Origin: Membranipora membranacea
Lineage: Eukaryota; Bryozoa; Gymnolaemata; Cheilostomatida; Membraniporidae
Length of the DNA: 64,000 nt
Direction: 5' to 3'
Assembly (NCBI GenBank): GCA_914767715.1
Contig: OU612067.1
Location: 18,049,001 to 18,113,000 of the forward strand
Position 1 is the first letter of the stretch. Each line of letters starts with the position of its first letter. Positions 37,740-52,300 of the stretch are shown one piece after another. The notes under the pieces are model-generated. The model did not search any database. It was not told where the DNA came from and was given only the letters and a program-made list of their open reading frames with translations. The position numbers were made by a program, and so were the translations under genes.

Positions 37740-39377
37740 GAAGATTATCCTATCAGAGACAGGTAATACATTAGACCCAAGCTTAAATGGCTCACTGGAC
37801 CCTGTGACAGTCTAACTATGTATATACATAATGTAATATTGTAATTAGTTACATCAGTCAGTCAGGCAGTGGGAGACTCGTCCTGGACATACTATTGTGC
37901 TTTTGATATAAGCTGTTAAGTTAAATAAAAGTATTACAGGATGAAAAAATAATGGGTGTAGTTACAACATTTTGTGAATTAAATCAATAGAATAAGCATA
38001 GCTGGACTAGGCAGACTGATTATATCAAGGGCACCACTACCACCTTTGATCAAAATATTTCAAGCATCTAAGCTAGATAATTACTTGCAGATCTTTTAGT
38101 GAAAAGCTGCAAAATTATTATCTGCTCAATCCTTGTGCAGAGATAAGGAGACCTGCCAGAGGTCTCGATCCCAAATAATTCACTACCTTGAACTACATAT
38201 CTTGTAAATGAGCAAGTTTGCCTAATGTATAAATGATAATTTTACTTATAAATGAAAACAAAAATAAGGAGGAATTTGAACAAGTGACAGCATGTGATAA
38301 AAGGTATTTGGATCAAACTGTCTCACTGATCATGTAGTTCGTTGTTTTTTATTGTACTTGGATTAGAATTACCCTGTCTTGACATGCTCTATCCCCCCCA
38401 AAACCAGCAAAGCTTCTCAATTCTAGATTAGATCAGAGAGTTTGGGACATGTCTCAAACTCGGAGTTGTGTTCATAATTTGCAGTGGAAGATAACTTCTC
38501 ACCAAACAGGCCGATATAATATTATGGATGTAAGATATTGATGACAAATTTCACCCTGTACAAGCAACCAAGTGTGTGTCAATGAAATATCCATTCAACT
38601 CTATGGGTTATGGGTAATGAATAAGGTTATAAGTATCTCTATGGGGGGGGGGAGAGACCAACCACAACCTTTCCCCCCAACCAACAAAGCTTTTCAAGGC
38701 AGGCTACTTCGCCACAGCAATGAACTCATTGGCCACAGTGATGGTCCCAATCTATTTTCCATTGTGGTCTCATAATCAAACTGAGGTCAATAATACATAA
38801 CATGAGTTCAGCTGTAGCATTTCAAAGCTGTTTTCACCCTTACCCAATCATTATTCTCAACTTGCTCAATTGGTTTATTTGTGTTCACACTCGTATAGTA
38901 TATCTACCTTTAACCTAGATAGGTACTGATATGAAATATTCGTAGATGTTGTTGTTGTTGATTGTTCCTCTACTGAATGACCTCAGAGATAGTTTCGTCG
39001 TCGCTAATGGTGATTGATGATGTTATGGAGGATATATATCATAACACTGTGGCAAGTAGTCATGCCCTTGTATTTGACGACCTCTTTTTTTGCCAGTGTG
39101 TCAAATATTATTGCTACGCATGAGTTATTCATAATCTGCTTAGCTTCACTGAATGCTGGCACCAGCTTATAAAGTTAGGTTCATTTAGTAATGAGATGCT
39201 ACACTTCAATGAATATTTGATGCCTGTTGTGCTGAGAAAGTTGTTGATTTTATTGTACCAGAGAAACTTAAATAAGCTGATTGTATGCCAGGATAAGATG
39301 ATTGTGTGACTGCAATACTTGCATTTGTAATTTCTCCTAAACATTCAATACATTGCGTGTGTTAACTTTATACTAAC
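37740..39377. other. Intergenic region between LSM3 and the receptor gene
   Basis: LSM3 3' UTR followed by AT-rich sequence with C/G homopolymer runs near 38393 and 38643. No coding exon is supportable. The receptor's promoter and 5' UTR should lie at its right end. Confidence 0.5.
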
Positions 39378-42300
39378 ATGACGTTATGTAAGGTGATGGA
39401 TCGGCAAAGGTTGTTTTCTCGTAGGCTTTCTATCGCCTCATCTTCAACATGCCTACTTGTTTTCATCATCTGTGCCAACATACAATCTTTAGTTGCTCTC
39501 CGGCTGCTGGGCTTATCAAGGTTTCCTTCTCTCGGAGGTATTGGTGATTTATTAAAACCTCGCCCTGGCGCTCTTTATCTGGGATTGTACAAACCTAACA
39601 ACACCGAGCAGCTTACATCATTCAAGATGGATCTAGTACAGAGAAGGTGTTATGATTATAAGGCTGGAGATAATACGACGGAGCATTGCAGATTATACGG
39701 AGATTGTTGTGTGGATCCTATGAGGATGAGAGAGAAACTTGAACTCGGAACATTCTCCTGTCAGCAGACTCCTGCGTACCCAGGTAAAATTCATACAGCT
39801 AACTTTGCATGTTGGCTGTAGAAATATGTGATCATGGTAGGATTTGATTACAATTATCTGTTATTACTCATGGGCTGGTATTTGGGAAGGCATTTATACT
39901 TTAGATGAGGTTGAAGCATTTATGTGTATTTAATTGCCGGAGATAAGGTTGATAATATGGTTGGATCAAGTGTCATTGACTAAGAGTAGATAATTGCAGA
40001 AGTAACATGTAAAAAGCAAAGGGACAGTCTGAGAGCCTAGACAGCCCAACTGCAAAGCTCGAAGGTCAATTACAAGACGCACCGGTTCTTGGAGATTGAT
40101 CAAAACATAAACTTCGATTGTTTAATTCAGAAGAAAATTCATCTGATGTTTGTAAGCTATGATAATTTAATTTTGAGACCAGTCCACAGCGGTTCTCTCT
40201 GAATAATGTCACATCATGAAAAATTTATGTCACATCATGAAAAACATTTGAAATAATGAATTGTTGCTGACAATAAAAGTATATATATATATATAGTTGA
40301 TTGGTCAAGGGAGTTTTGTAGAGAGATTGTTAGAGATGATTACGAACTTTAGCAAAGCCCCCATAGGTTTGGTTGATTAATCTAATTTAATGAATATTTG
40401 TCATAAGGTCACACACTATACTACTTTTATTACTCAGTGCTCTTGTATTCTAGCAAAAACCATAGACTTATAATATTACTATTAAATTAAGTCTAGGGTA
40501 AAAACACAAGGGAGATTATCCATCTCAACAAATTGATATTAAGCCTAATTACCAGCTTCTATGAACAGATTTTCTAACAACATAAATGATTGCTAAGCAA
40601 TCTTACCACTAGCGATTAATTATTTACCAATGACCTGCAGAGAATTGTTGAATAATTGAAATTGCTGAGAAAGTATAAAAATGAGTAAACAGCTTATAGT
40701 AAACATATTATAGTAATACCTTGGGAACATTGTTATTGAAGGGATAGTTATATTACTACCTTTATTTATTATTAAATTTATTTTGTATAATATTAAATTG
40801 TTTATTCTAGCTCTACTATTTGGATAGAGAATTGATGGGGCCAAAGTTACGGTAATTAAAAATAGATTAAATAAAGTCAGAGCCAATGCGAATCCGTGAC
40901 AATAACGAGGAAAGAAATTAAAAAATTTGATATAGAGAAAAGAAAAGATTTTTAAGAAAATGTGGAAAATGTAATTGTCCAAAAATTATTGTGATAGTTT
41001 TGAAAAAAGAGGTTTGATGTTGAAACTTTGAAAGCCTGGTTTTGTCCTTTTAAAGTAACACAAGCCTCATAATAATGACATCAATCTTATACATCCTCTA
41101 CTTTTCTTCTTGTGTGAAGTATTTGTAGAGTTCTCTCATCTTATATAGAAAGAGACAGAGAATATGGATTCACTTTTTCATAAGTTATATTTGATCAAGG
41201 AGTTAGAGACTCTTACTCCTTGATTTGATAAACAGGTCATGAAAATTGGTGCCCCGATTTTTCCACAATATAGAGAAACAATACACCTAAATTTTGGTGT
41301 AATAAACAATGTAATTGATTGTTTACGGTGTGGCTGGTATAAAAAAAAGTCTTACTTGTATATTGTCACATGACTAATTACCATTGTAGGTACGTTTATA
41401 TATGTAGTAGACAGCTGTCCCACGCACACTGACCACACAGATTTGAAAAATCTTTGCAGCTTTAAGGATGATAAAGGTAATAAATGTAATTCTTATCATA
41501 TCTCGCTATTGTTAAGGCCAGCAAAACTTACACACTAGATCTGTGTCAGAAGATTCCTCAATTGGCTTCGAGGGGGGGGTTATTTACAAGTTTTAAATTT
41601 ACAATTTATTTGAGCTTAACATTTCAGATGAGGCCAGGACCAGTAACGATTAATGTTCCCTTTCCAACTCCTCTTGCAATGTAGGATTTTTGCTGGAATT
41701 CTGTCTTAGATTCAGGAGGGAGGAAGAGATGAGATATATCAGTTACTCAATATTTATGTTTGTTCAATGCATTACTCAGAAAAAGCGGATTAGGCGAGGA
41801 GGAAATCCTGTTGATATCAAACCCCCCATTTGCATTCGGTATTTTGTAATTTCCCATGTTCATGTTAGAAAGCATACCCACAACAAGCCTATCCATGAGA
41901 CAACGCAAGAAGAATCACCTTAGAGTTATTCCGCTCTAGAGTTTTGCAATAGTAAGCTGCTATTTTGAAATGAATCATTTTATTGTACCATTTACAAGTG
42001 GCCGTCGCCATCTTCATTTCTTGGCTCAACTATTTAATAATTACTGTTTCAGATTTCTTATCAATAAGCCGATGGCCCGTAACGGATCTTCAAACAGGTA
42101 TCACATACCGAAACATCTTCTGCTCGATTTGTCACGGGGCGACAGGCAAAAGTGACACCGCTGAGCGGGTGGACAGTCTGGTCACGGATAAGGGGAAAGG
42201 ACGCACAACTTTCTGGTGGATGACAGCAACTTGTAACAATGAAACGATCACAGAAATCAGAGAATCTCATCTATCTATAGAGATGATTAATCAGAAGCTA

Positions 42301-45300
42301 AATAACAGGTATAGAATCCTGTCAATGCTGCTTTACAAAAAGATCTAGTGACCATAATCCATGGTATAAAATTTCAGTTTCTGCCTATTTCAGGTGTGGG
42401 TAGATATTGATCGTATGAAAAGTCTCCCCTTACCTCCTCTCGCCTTACAAAATTTATTATGCCAACTCAACAAGCCCAAGGTCTCGATAACTCATAGTAA
42501 TTTCAGTTGCTGGATAAGTATGCTAAACTCCATACGCAGATAAAATAACTTTGTCTATCCTATTCTTTACGATATTTGACATTATCATAGTAAGTACTTT
42601 ATGTTGAAGTGAATGTAACATGAGGTTTACACCACCTTCAGAGCCACACAGATGTCTGAATGCTGTTCGAAGTTGTCCTCACGGATACACCAATACAGAA
42701 CTGATGACTCTATGTGAGCAAGCACCTGTCGACTACAGAGTCAATGAAGGTATCATGTACAGAAATAGATTCTGTCTGCTCTGTCACAATATTGAGAGTG
42801 ACGTAGAAGGTAAGTGCCCCTTGACTACTAGAGATTTTTGGTAGCTTTGAATATAAAACCTGATTTGGTGCCCGAAATCAATGACTGTGATCACTTCATA
42901 GTAAGAAATCATGTCTTTGTAAGAGACAAAAATGAATTTTTAAGATAACACCACATTGGCGCAATGTGTTATTTATAAATCATAAAAAGGGAGATCAGGT
43001 AAATACACAATACATTTTTTTTAATTATTATTTTGATTATGTCTATTACTATGTTGCTAATATAATATATATAATATAATATATATGATATAATATTTAT
43101 GTCTTTTAGACTCCATTGATGAGGATGAGGAAGCAGAAGAGATAGCAGGATACACTGCTCCAGGTAATGAGCTACTAATTATTATATCTGTGTAGGGGGT
43201 CGTAGAGTATAAACATAGTAATAAATAGTGATATATATATATAATTGTCAAATCATTGGTAGACTATAGATCTAGACTCACTATAATGACTACGATATGA
43301 GACTATGATATCTACAGTATTGTCCTTTCACCTCTATGGTATCGTTTGTTTGGTATGAGACTACTATAGGCAGATGTTGGAAAATGGTATTTGACAGGGG
43401 TAATAAGGTTTTATATTTTTACCGTAATTGATTTCCATTCTTGCTAATTGTGACGTCGTGCGGCACAGATGTAAAATTCTTCTACTTCGGAACTTTGGGA
43501 GTTTTTTTGTTCCAACTACAGCACTGTTTTATTATAACTGGGTCAATTTATATACTAAGTACTGATATGCCATGCACCACTCAACTAGTCATATTCTTTA
43601 ATTTTTCTCTGTTCTTTGTTTAGGTGCTACTAAGACCGCCCAAGCCATCTTCACAATAAAGCCCCAACTTCAAGCTCAGGAAAGTTCAATCCTTTCTTTG
43701 GCGGACTTTTTTGATGAAAATGAGGGAAGTGATACATTCATCAAACACCTATCCATAGCTAATTATCCCAACACCACTTACACATACTACTCAAAGTCAA
43801 TACCAGTCCCCACAGAAAACTACTGGGATTTGGGTAGTGTGGTATGTTACAGTGAATACTCTGGTATATGTGATAAATTCATATCACTACCTGCTGAGGG
43901 CTGCTCAGGTCCTGGTTGTGGGTCTGGTATGTGGCAAGATGCTCATGGAAAGTGTTACAACATATCCGACTATAAATATGACTCAAAAGCAATGAAGCTT
44001 ACTAACTTTATATGGCCACATTCATACTACAACAGGTATTACAGCACATGCAACAGTGACGTCGAACTGAGCTTCAGCAACAACTGTCAGTGAGTTCCTT
44101 GTACTTATTTTATCATTATACAGCTTTCATAGAACAATAAGATAAATAGGACATATACCCTAGACTACCTAGAGGAGTAAAGTATTTTGCCCACGCTTGA
44201 TAAAGTGAAAACTATTGATAGCTAACACTTATTCACCCTCTTAACTTTATATATGCTCACTAACAAGCTAGCAAAAATTAATGCTAGCTAACAATTAGTC
44301 ACCCCCATACTAGCTAAACTAAACTCCAGCCTCCTGAACACAATTTGGAAAACACAACGATGGGAAACTGCTGAGATTTTATTGGGGAGTTAAAAACAGT
44401 ATGAGCAGTGATGATTAGCAGTGATGAATAATTCACATGCATTTTTATGCTTCAGATTTCCACCAGGAGCTTAACATATTACCTCATTATCTTTAATATT
44501 TTCCCTTACAATGTGCCCTTTCCTCATTGAGATGCAGAGCTGAATTTTATACTTTGGTAGATGTGATGTGAGGTGCCACTATTTTGACGAGTGCTGTTTT
44601 GATACTCCTATCCCTGACCTTTACAATGGACCCACCCAGAGGCTGGATTACACCTGCTTACCTATAGATAGCCACAAAGTACTGGGATATGCTGTAATCA
44701 CAACATGTCCTGTGGACAGTGAGGATACTCAGCAACAACTGTGTAACAGAGGGGTGATGGGAGAGTGGAGCCCTTACAGCTGGACTGTGTATGATGAGGT
44801 GACTAAACTCAGGTCAGTCAGTCAGTCTTTGTTGGTGGTTTGCGAGTAGTGAACTTCTAGTTTTGTTTTACTCTTGGCTCGTCTTGGCTCGTTTATCAAC
44901 TAGGGTGTGACATGGATTTTAGTTTTATAAATAGAGGTAATTGTGGTAGAGGTAGTTGTGGCAGATATATATATTTTTAACCCTAAGCTATGTTGATGAT
45001 TTCCATTTACAACTTTCATGTTTCACACACATTGTGAAGTTAGATATAAGCTTAGTATTTTTTTTATCCCAGGTTGTTACTGCTTACATCACCCGTCCTG
45101 AGCTGTTTCATTTATTTGAGAGAATATTTAGAAAAAAATATTTAGTGATTGTCAAAGGCTGAGCATCTTGATGTCACAAAAGTGTCATCTTACATTCATT
45201 ACTATTATTACACGTCTGTATATTACACTTCCTCTTGTTGCAGTTATAAGAGTATGTATTGTGCTTTGTGTCATGGTGTCCTGACAAGGAATATACGATA

Positions 45301-47700
45301 CTGGAAAGCAGTGCAGGACTGTCCATGGGAGATTGATGAGATGGACGACAACCATTGGTTAGTGTAGAATAAATAAATCTTCTCAATCTTAACAATATTC
45401 TTCAATGTTATTGCTGTTTCCGTCCTTGGCAAAACATATGTGCCATGACAAAATCTGTAGTTTTAAAAAACAAGAGGTAATGACATTTCATATCTATTAT
45501 CCACATTATGCGACACTTAAGTCATTGGTCGAGCTTGGCGGAAATCTGAACCTACACTTGTGATAAGTCGTCGAGGATATGATTATCTTGTCCAACACAG
45601 TGTAAACATGTAGATCCATAGACACCTTAAGCCTTCTATCACTCTGGAACTCCAATCTTTATTCATTGTAATAGTCTAGTTTTATACCATGATATGGCTT
45701 CAGAATCCTGCAACATTTTTTTCTTGATTACAGGAAAGAGGAATGTGAGTTCAGGTATTTCATTCCTCCCGAGGACAGCCTGGGTTATAAGTGCTACCAT
45801 CAAGGCATTGTCTCTACATGCCCTGCGTATTTCTCAGACTGGGAGATATCCTCCGACTGTTCACACGGACAAAGCTCATGGTTATACATCAATAACACAG
45901 TGTACAGAAACGCGTATTGTGTCATCTGTAATCTTGGAGATGAAATATTGTCAGTAAACAATGAGAGAGTCCGCATACTGACCGACGGCCCAAAACACTA
46001 TAGGTTTAGTAGTCTGGCTAAAGTGTATTCTGGTAACTATAAATACTTTTTTCAACAGCCAGTATACTCTGAGACTGGCATTATCACGATCGATCTCAAT
46101 GAGCAGGAATGCTGTTATGGAAAGGATTGCTTGCCAAACAATTTTCACAACTCAACAGCGTCACCATGGGGTTATGTTAAAACCCTAAGTGCAAATTCTC
46201 AGCAGAACTGTATCAGACTTCCGTTTGATACTAGCTGTGATGACCCTGATGCTAATACAACCTTGTCAAATATGTCAATCAACTTCTTCTGCTCCGGCAA
46301 CTGGACGCCGAGATGGAAAATTAGACTTTTCCCTCATGCAGTACCAGAAAAGCCTAGTCCTGTACTAGAAACAGATCCTCCGTTGTTCTCTCAGTTCCTT
46401 TTCAGTGACCTTGGGGCGGTTCCTACTCATAAGACTTATATCATCGATAGTGACTGGTCTGCTCTGAATCATACACTCAAGCTGTGTCATGATGGCAAAG
46501 TTCTAGATGTGAAAACCAACAGGCACTATGGAAACTTCAGGCTGACAGAATCTTTTTATGAGGTAAATGTCCAATAGAATGTTATCATTTATAAACTCAA
46601 ACAGGGAAATGATTGATTTATTATCTATCACAAACTTTAAATGTTGTGAGAATAAGGCCAAATGAAAATCAATATAATGGCAATATGTTTTGGCAGTGGC
46701 TAAAAACTTTGACAGTAATGGAGTTTGAGGGTCAACCTACTTGGAAATGATGCAATTTCCCCATTTTGTAAATATCCTTTTATTTCAGGTGAAAAGTGAG
46801 ATAATCATCCACCAAACTCCTGAACCACACTTAGAAATCTATGACTACATCCTGCTATCCATGTCAATGGTGTTTATTATCATATACATCATCAGTATGC
46901 TTGTACGCTGGAAAACTATGGGAATCCCAGATTTACTCATGTTATGCATATTGGTCTGCGTATTCGGTGCTCTACTTAGCTATGCAGTAGCTGATGTTCC
47001 AGCTGGACGTGATCTGATTGGCTGTCAAGCTTTGGCTGCTGCACAACAATTTCTTTTCCTCTCCACATTTTTCTGGTCAAATGCATTAGGCATCAATATC
47101 ACTTACACAATCTTCAGCTTTAAAGCAGTTTCAGTATCCAAGAAGAGACGGTTTTGTTGGAGTTTTGTCTATGCTGTAAGCGCACCGGCCCTACTGACAT
47201 TGATAACATACATACTTTCACTTCAAGAGGATGGCATTGAGCATTTTAAGTCACCAGTTTACAGAGAAGGCTTCTTTTGCTTCATTGAAGAGTCCATCGT
47301 ATTATACTCTTTATTTCTTGGGCCAGTTTATGTTGTTATAATGGCCAATTTTTGTATGTGTACGGCTTGCATTGTAAGAATTAAGCGTGGGCTTGGTGTA
47401 ACTTCAAACGATAAAGACAGATGGAAAAAAAATATTGTAACCTGTGTAAAGCTATCCATCTGTCTTGGCGTTGGTTGGGTTTTATTCTTTTTTGTGACCA
47501 TTTTCACAGACAATAGGAGTTTATTTATGTGTATGCAGATATTTATAGAGATACAGGGTATACTGGTAGTTATGGCCAATGTTGTGACATGGAGTTGTAT
47601 AACTAAAGTGAAATCATACTCTCAAAATCTGAACATTAGCCGCCCGTCTAATGGTTCAGCAACTAACTCTACAAAGCCCACTGGGTTGAGAGAGCTTTAA
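39378..47700 (+). CDS. Seven-transmembrane receptor, class B/Mth-like, with Cys-rich ectodomain
   Basis: Exons 39378-39783, 41390-41476, 42053-42308, 42625-42809, 43110-43163, 43624-44089, 44561-44812, 45244-45357, 45734-46562 and 46789-47700 join in frame to 1186 residues. A signal peptide lies near residues 20-41 (STCLLVFIICANIQSLVA). The ectodomain of about 840 residues has many Cys and repeats a YRNxxCxxC motif four times: YRNIFCSICHG, YRNRFCLLCHN, YKSMYCALCHG, YRNAYCVICNL. N-glycosylation sites are frequent. Residues 884-1186 form seven hydrophobic helices with the class-B Cys pair (DLIGCQAL before TM3 and GFFCFIEES in loop 2) and CVKLSICLGVGWVLFF in TM6. I see no GPS/GAIN cleavage motif. 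The acceptor of exon 42625 is weak but is the only one found that keeps the frame. The ligand is unknown. Confidence 0.85.
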
Positions 47701-49366
47701 TCCTGGCTCTTCCTACTTTTTTTAACAGAGCACAAAAGCAAACTGGGTTATTCCACATCCAACCTGATTTCGAAATTGTTTTTGAATGGCCGACCTCTCT
47801 CAAGTCGAACTCAAATAGTTCTTTTAATGGATAATACTGATTATAGGGAAAAAATAGCCATCACTAGAAACCTGCCCTTGGCTTCTGAAAGCTTAGAAGT
47901 GGAATTTTTTTTTCTTAATAATTTTGGTGTATGAATTTCATTTCTTTTTATCAATGTTGTTGAAGTTTTGATCTCAATATTCTTGGCAAAATTCTAAAAC
48001 TCTTGAGCTTATTATGCTCCGAATTAGCCTTATGTGAAATGCTGTCTCCAAATCCTTCACCAATAATTATGCTATTGGTGGATCTTGAAGGATTTTCATT
48101 TTGGCTTTGAATTATAGAGAGAGGACAGCCATTGGACTTATGTTTGAAAAATGCTTGGATATGGAAGCGCCGAAGCTCAGGGGTCTATTTCATTATCATC
48201 ATGTATAGCTTCAGATGTTGTCAAAACTTATCAATTATGTTTCATGTATTTAAATTGCTATTTTGGCACTGCTGTATTTTAGCGTATCAAAATATATTGA
48301 TGTAAAGCAACAACTTCTTGTTTTGCATGTGGTGACACTCCTACACTGGATAAAAGGCGAATTAAATATTACTGATTTATTAGCCAGAGCCAAAATTCGC
48401 CGGCAAGAAAAGAAACAGAAACATCAACATTGCGCTAGCCTTATCTCAAGGCCCCTATTTTGTTTTGCTTTCTAAAGAAAGAAGGTCCTTGAGCTAAGCT
48501 ACGTTGCACTCGAATCTTACAACTGCTAGAGAACTTGTTACATTCCTCAATGATTGTTTGTATATAGAATGCCATGGGAGGCTGTTCTGACCCTTGAACG
48601 AGCAAAATCACCAATATCTTTCTAACAACCGTGACTGCTTGAGTGCACACCCTAACTTGGTTGGCTTATCTCGAGATAATTCCCATTTCTCTGACTTATT
48701 ATTTCAACTTCTTACGTTTGGAATGACTGTCTCAACTCACCAAAACAAGCGCTTACTTATAACTACTTGATAAATGGGGGAACATCCCTTAAAATAAGAT
48801 TGCTCTCTTAGTCTTTGAACCAAATCTCTAATAATGCTTTGCGATAGATAATCCGCAAATCTGTTGCTCTTTCCCTCCTGATTCAATAATTTTAGCAGTT
48901 TCTATTGAATGAACCCCTTTATCCAAAAATATCACAGCTGTAGAGCATAGTGTGTTGCCTTGATATATATCACCAATGAGTTCTTGTTGACCATCTGCCC
49001 CATTACATACATAGACAAAACACTGAAGAAAAATTTGGTTCAGTTCAGCATTGTTACAATATTGCTTTCACTGGCCAACTATTACTTTATAGTTGAAGTG
49101 CAGTGTGATTGGCTAGTTACAATAATAGACAAATGGGCGGAGCTATGGTCTATATTCCGAAAAACCGATTTTCTCAACACTAATTCTTATGATAACATAA
49201 GGGAGTTTATAGTATACTATCATGTTGCACAGCAACAGTTTGCATATGGCTGACAGGAGTTGGATCTTTATTTAATTCAACTTGTACCTGTGAGCTCACA
49301 AAACAAGATTTAAGCTTAGTCTTTGTAAAGTGTTTCTTTTCAATTTTAAATAATTTTACATAAAAG
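47701..49366. other. Intergenic region between receptor and DNAI3
   Basis: Receptor 3' UTR and AT-rich spacer. Short open frames here have no coding character I can support. The DNAI3 promoter lies at the right end; ATG 49367 directly follows an AT-rich leader. Confidence 0.5.
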
Positions 49367-52300
49367 ATGGCTGAGAGCTCGGAGAAAGAGAATGTCACTG
49401 CAGCTGCTGAGGAGAAGGATCAGGACACCAGCATCAAAGTTGACTCAAAACCCAACTCAAGACCAGCCTCAAAGCCAGGCTCTGCTAAGTCAAGTGCTGG
49501 TGGGACTAAGCCTAGCACTCCAAAGTCAGCTAGAGCCAAGTCTCCAAAGTCTCCTCCAAAGTCTGGCAGATCAGATAAAAGTGGTAAAAAGAGTGGAAAG
49601 AAGAAAACAGCTTCAGCCAAACCAGCTGAAGATGAGGAACAGCCTCAGATGGACCCTGAATTGGCAGCTAAAGTAGAAAACTTCAAGATGCCAGATGAGC
49701 TTCCTCCTGGTGCTGAGTCTTTGTTTCTTGCATCAAAAACACAAGAGTTATTTCAACTTGGCGAGTCGTCAGCGGCAACAGAACATGTGATTGTGAAGAT
49801 CAGACCAAAACAGGATATCTTAGCTGATATTCAGAAAAGAGCAGCTGTCAGTGACTTCTCTCCTATCAAGAAGAAAATTCAGGAGTACCCAGAAGATAAT
49901 CTGGTCCTAATTGCTGATGCAGATTACAAGTTTGGTGAAAACTTTGTGATACTCCTCACAACCGAAGCCAAGGACGCCCTCTTAGTTGCACCCGAGGTAT
50001 GTTATATGTGTTGGAATTATACTTAGGCGCCACTGCAATTATAGTAGTTCTATCGTTACTTAGCATGAGCTTTCTTGTCTTGATTACATATTGGGTATTA
50101 CAGATTAGCTTACACTATTTAATGAATGTGGCATGGGTTGTGTTTGTTTATGAACCAGTTTGAATGAATATTTCTTTTGTCACAAGGTGACTGGTGAAGG
50201 TGAAGAAGATGAGGAAATGGAGCAAGTTGTGTATAAGTATGTGCCGCCTGTACCAAAAGATTGGGTGACTCAAGGTAAGTTGATAATAAAATGTACTCTG
50301 ATGACTAGAAGGAGGTTTGCTTTCATTTTCTAAATTGTTCGCGGAATAGGCACTACTACATTTCCTTTCAGTTTCCAATATTTTAATATGATTTTATTCA
50401 ACATAGGTAGTGAAAAGGAGATCACAGAAGAGTCGATGTCAACCAACAGACCACAAATATCTCAGTCGATAGTCAGACTAAGACGAGAGTTTGGAGGTCC
50501 TGTCTCCTTCAAAGACAGAAATGTTGGCGATTCGAAGGATGCATATATGGAGTGCACTCCATATGAAGACCCAAGCTTTGACGTTACGAAGATCGAACAA
50601 GACACTGCCACACAGGTCTGCTTCAACAAATTTTCTTATATTACATAAATTTGTGTAGTATAAGTTCTTTTCGATATGATCACAGAAGTTTGTGTATAAG
50701 TTTGTGTTAACGGTTGACAAAAAGGATATTGATTACATGTTGAAGCTTTATGTAACACATGGTCAGAAGTTTACTTCTGTTTATATTACAGGCTATACCA
50801 GAAACATTTGATATAGCCAGTCAAACGGAATGGAAATATCCGAAGAATGCTAACACTCAGTATGAGTACAGAGCATTCAGCACAGAGCAGCAAACTACAG
50901 AGATGAAGACGGATAATATGAACACCTTCCTCACTGATGTCAGACCCAGATTTGAGGAGGCCTTGCAACAGAATGAGATCATGAATGTGTTCTATGATGA
51001 TTGGACGTCTCTCTCATCAGGTAAGTCGTGTGTGGCCCGGTTCAAGATATGAGGCGCTATAACAGCTGGAAATGGCCCCATTGTTATGACAGATATCCAA
51101 GTGTGAATCCAGGGCAAACCCGAAAGGTGTTATTAAGGTTAGGCAGGCAGGTAAAGGATTTTGCATCGATCCTGAAAGAAGAATTGTGTTTTGTCAAATA
51201 ATATGAGTTCGAGTTATGAACATAGTATAGCTTATTGTGGATTGATCTTTCTTTGCCAGATGACAACACATTCGGTAACAAGGCTGATAGTCACCTGAAG
51301 GAGTTTCAATCATTTACTGATCTGCTGTTCAGCAAAGAGAAGACAATTACATGCATCGACTGGCATCCTACTATCAAGGGCTTGGTGGCGGTATCCGTTG
51401 CGCAGAAAATGAGCTATGATGCAAGGACAGATAACTCACATAAACTAATAATGACTCCATCGCTGATATTGATATGGAGTTTTGTAGATCCAATTCATCC
51501 TCTATTGCTGCTTGAGGGACCTGAAGATATATACTGCTTCAGATTCTGTCCAACTGAACCCAACTATGTGGCTGGTAAGTTTTCTTGTTGATAAATTGTT
51601 TTGGAACTTTCATGCAATAAGCATAGTAGATGTTGAAGGTGTCATTCTTGTAACCTATTGTCAATGTACCTTGTAAATAATGTGTTTACTTTTGATATAG
51701 GTACAATGCATAATTTTTTAAACACGATTGTTTTTAATACAAGGTGGCTCTTTTTATTTATCGGGACTTTTAAAGGTTTAACACTCTGTGTGAAAAACAA
51801 ATAAAGATAATAATAATAGTATAGAGTGAACGCTTCGACAAAACTGGAGCATGGTATCGTTGGGTTGAATTTGATGTGACATACCATATCTGTAAATTTC
51901 TGTTCTGCTTTAGGCGGTTGTCAGAATGGGCAGGTTGTGATGTGGGATTTATCTGCTCATAGTGAGAGATTGAAGAATCAGAGATCTAACAAACAAGAGA
52001 AGAAGAAAAACTCTCTCAACACACTACCAGGTATGAATGTAAGATCATTGGTAGGAGTTTAGCTTGTTCAAACTAACGGTTGGATCAGTTTTGTATACGC
52101 TCATATGAACTTTCATATTTAGAAGAAAGTATTATTGCTGTTGCTTTTAATTAAATTTTTGTGATGGCAACAAATTATGAGGTTTAATTCAAACACATAA
52201 CATTACTTGGTATGGTGTTATCAGGTTATGCTGATGAGAACCCTATGGAGACACCGATAGTAAGATATAGCGCCGTGTCTAGTATAGAGAACAGCCATAA

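Noticed and set aside
48263-48475. 70-codon ORF between the receptor and DNAI3
   Set aside because: No domain, no splice context; likely chance in intergenic DNA.
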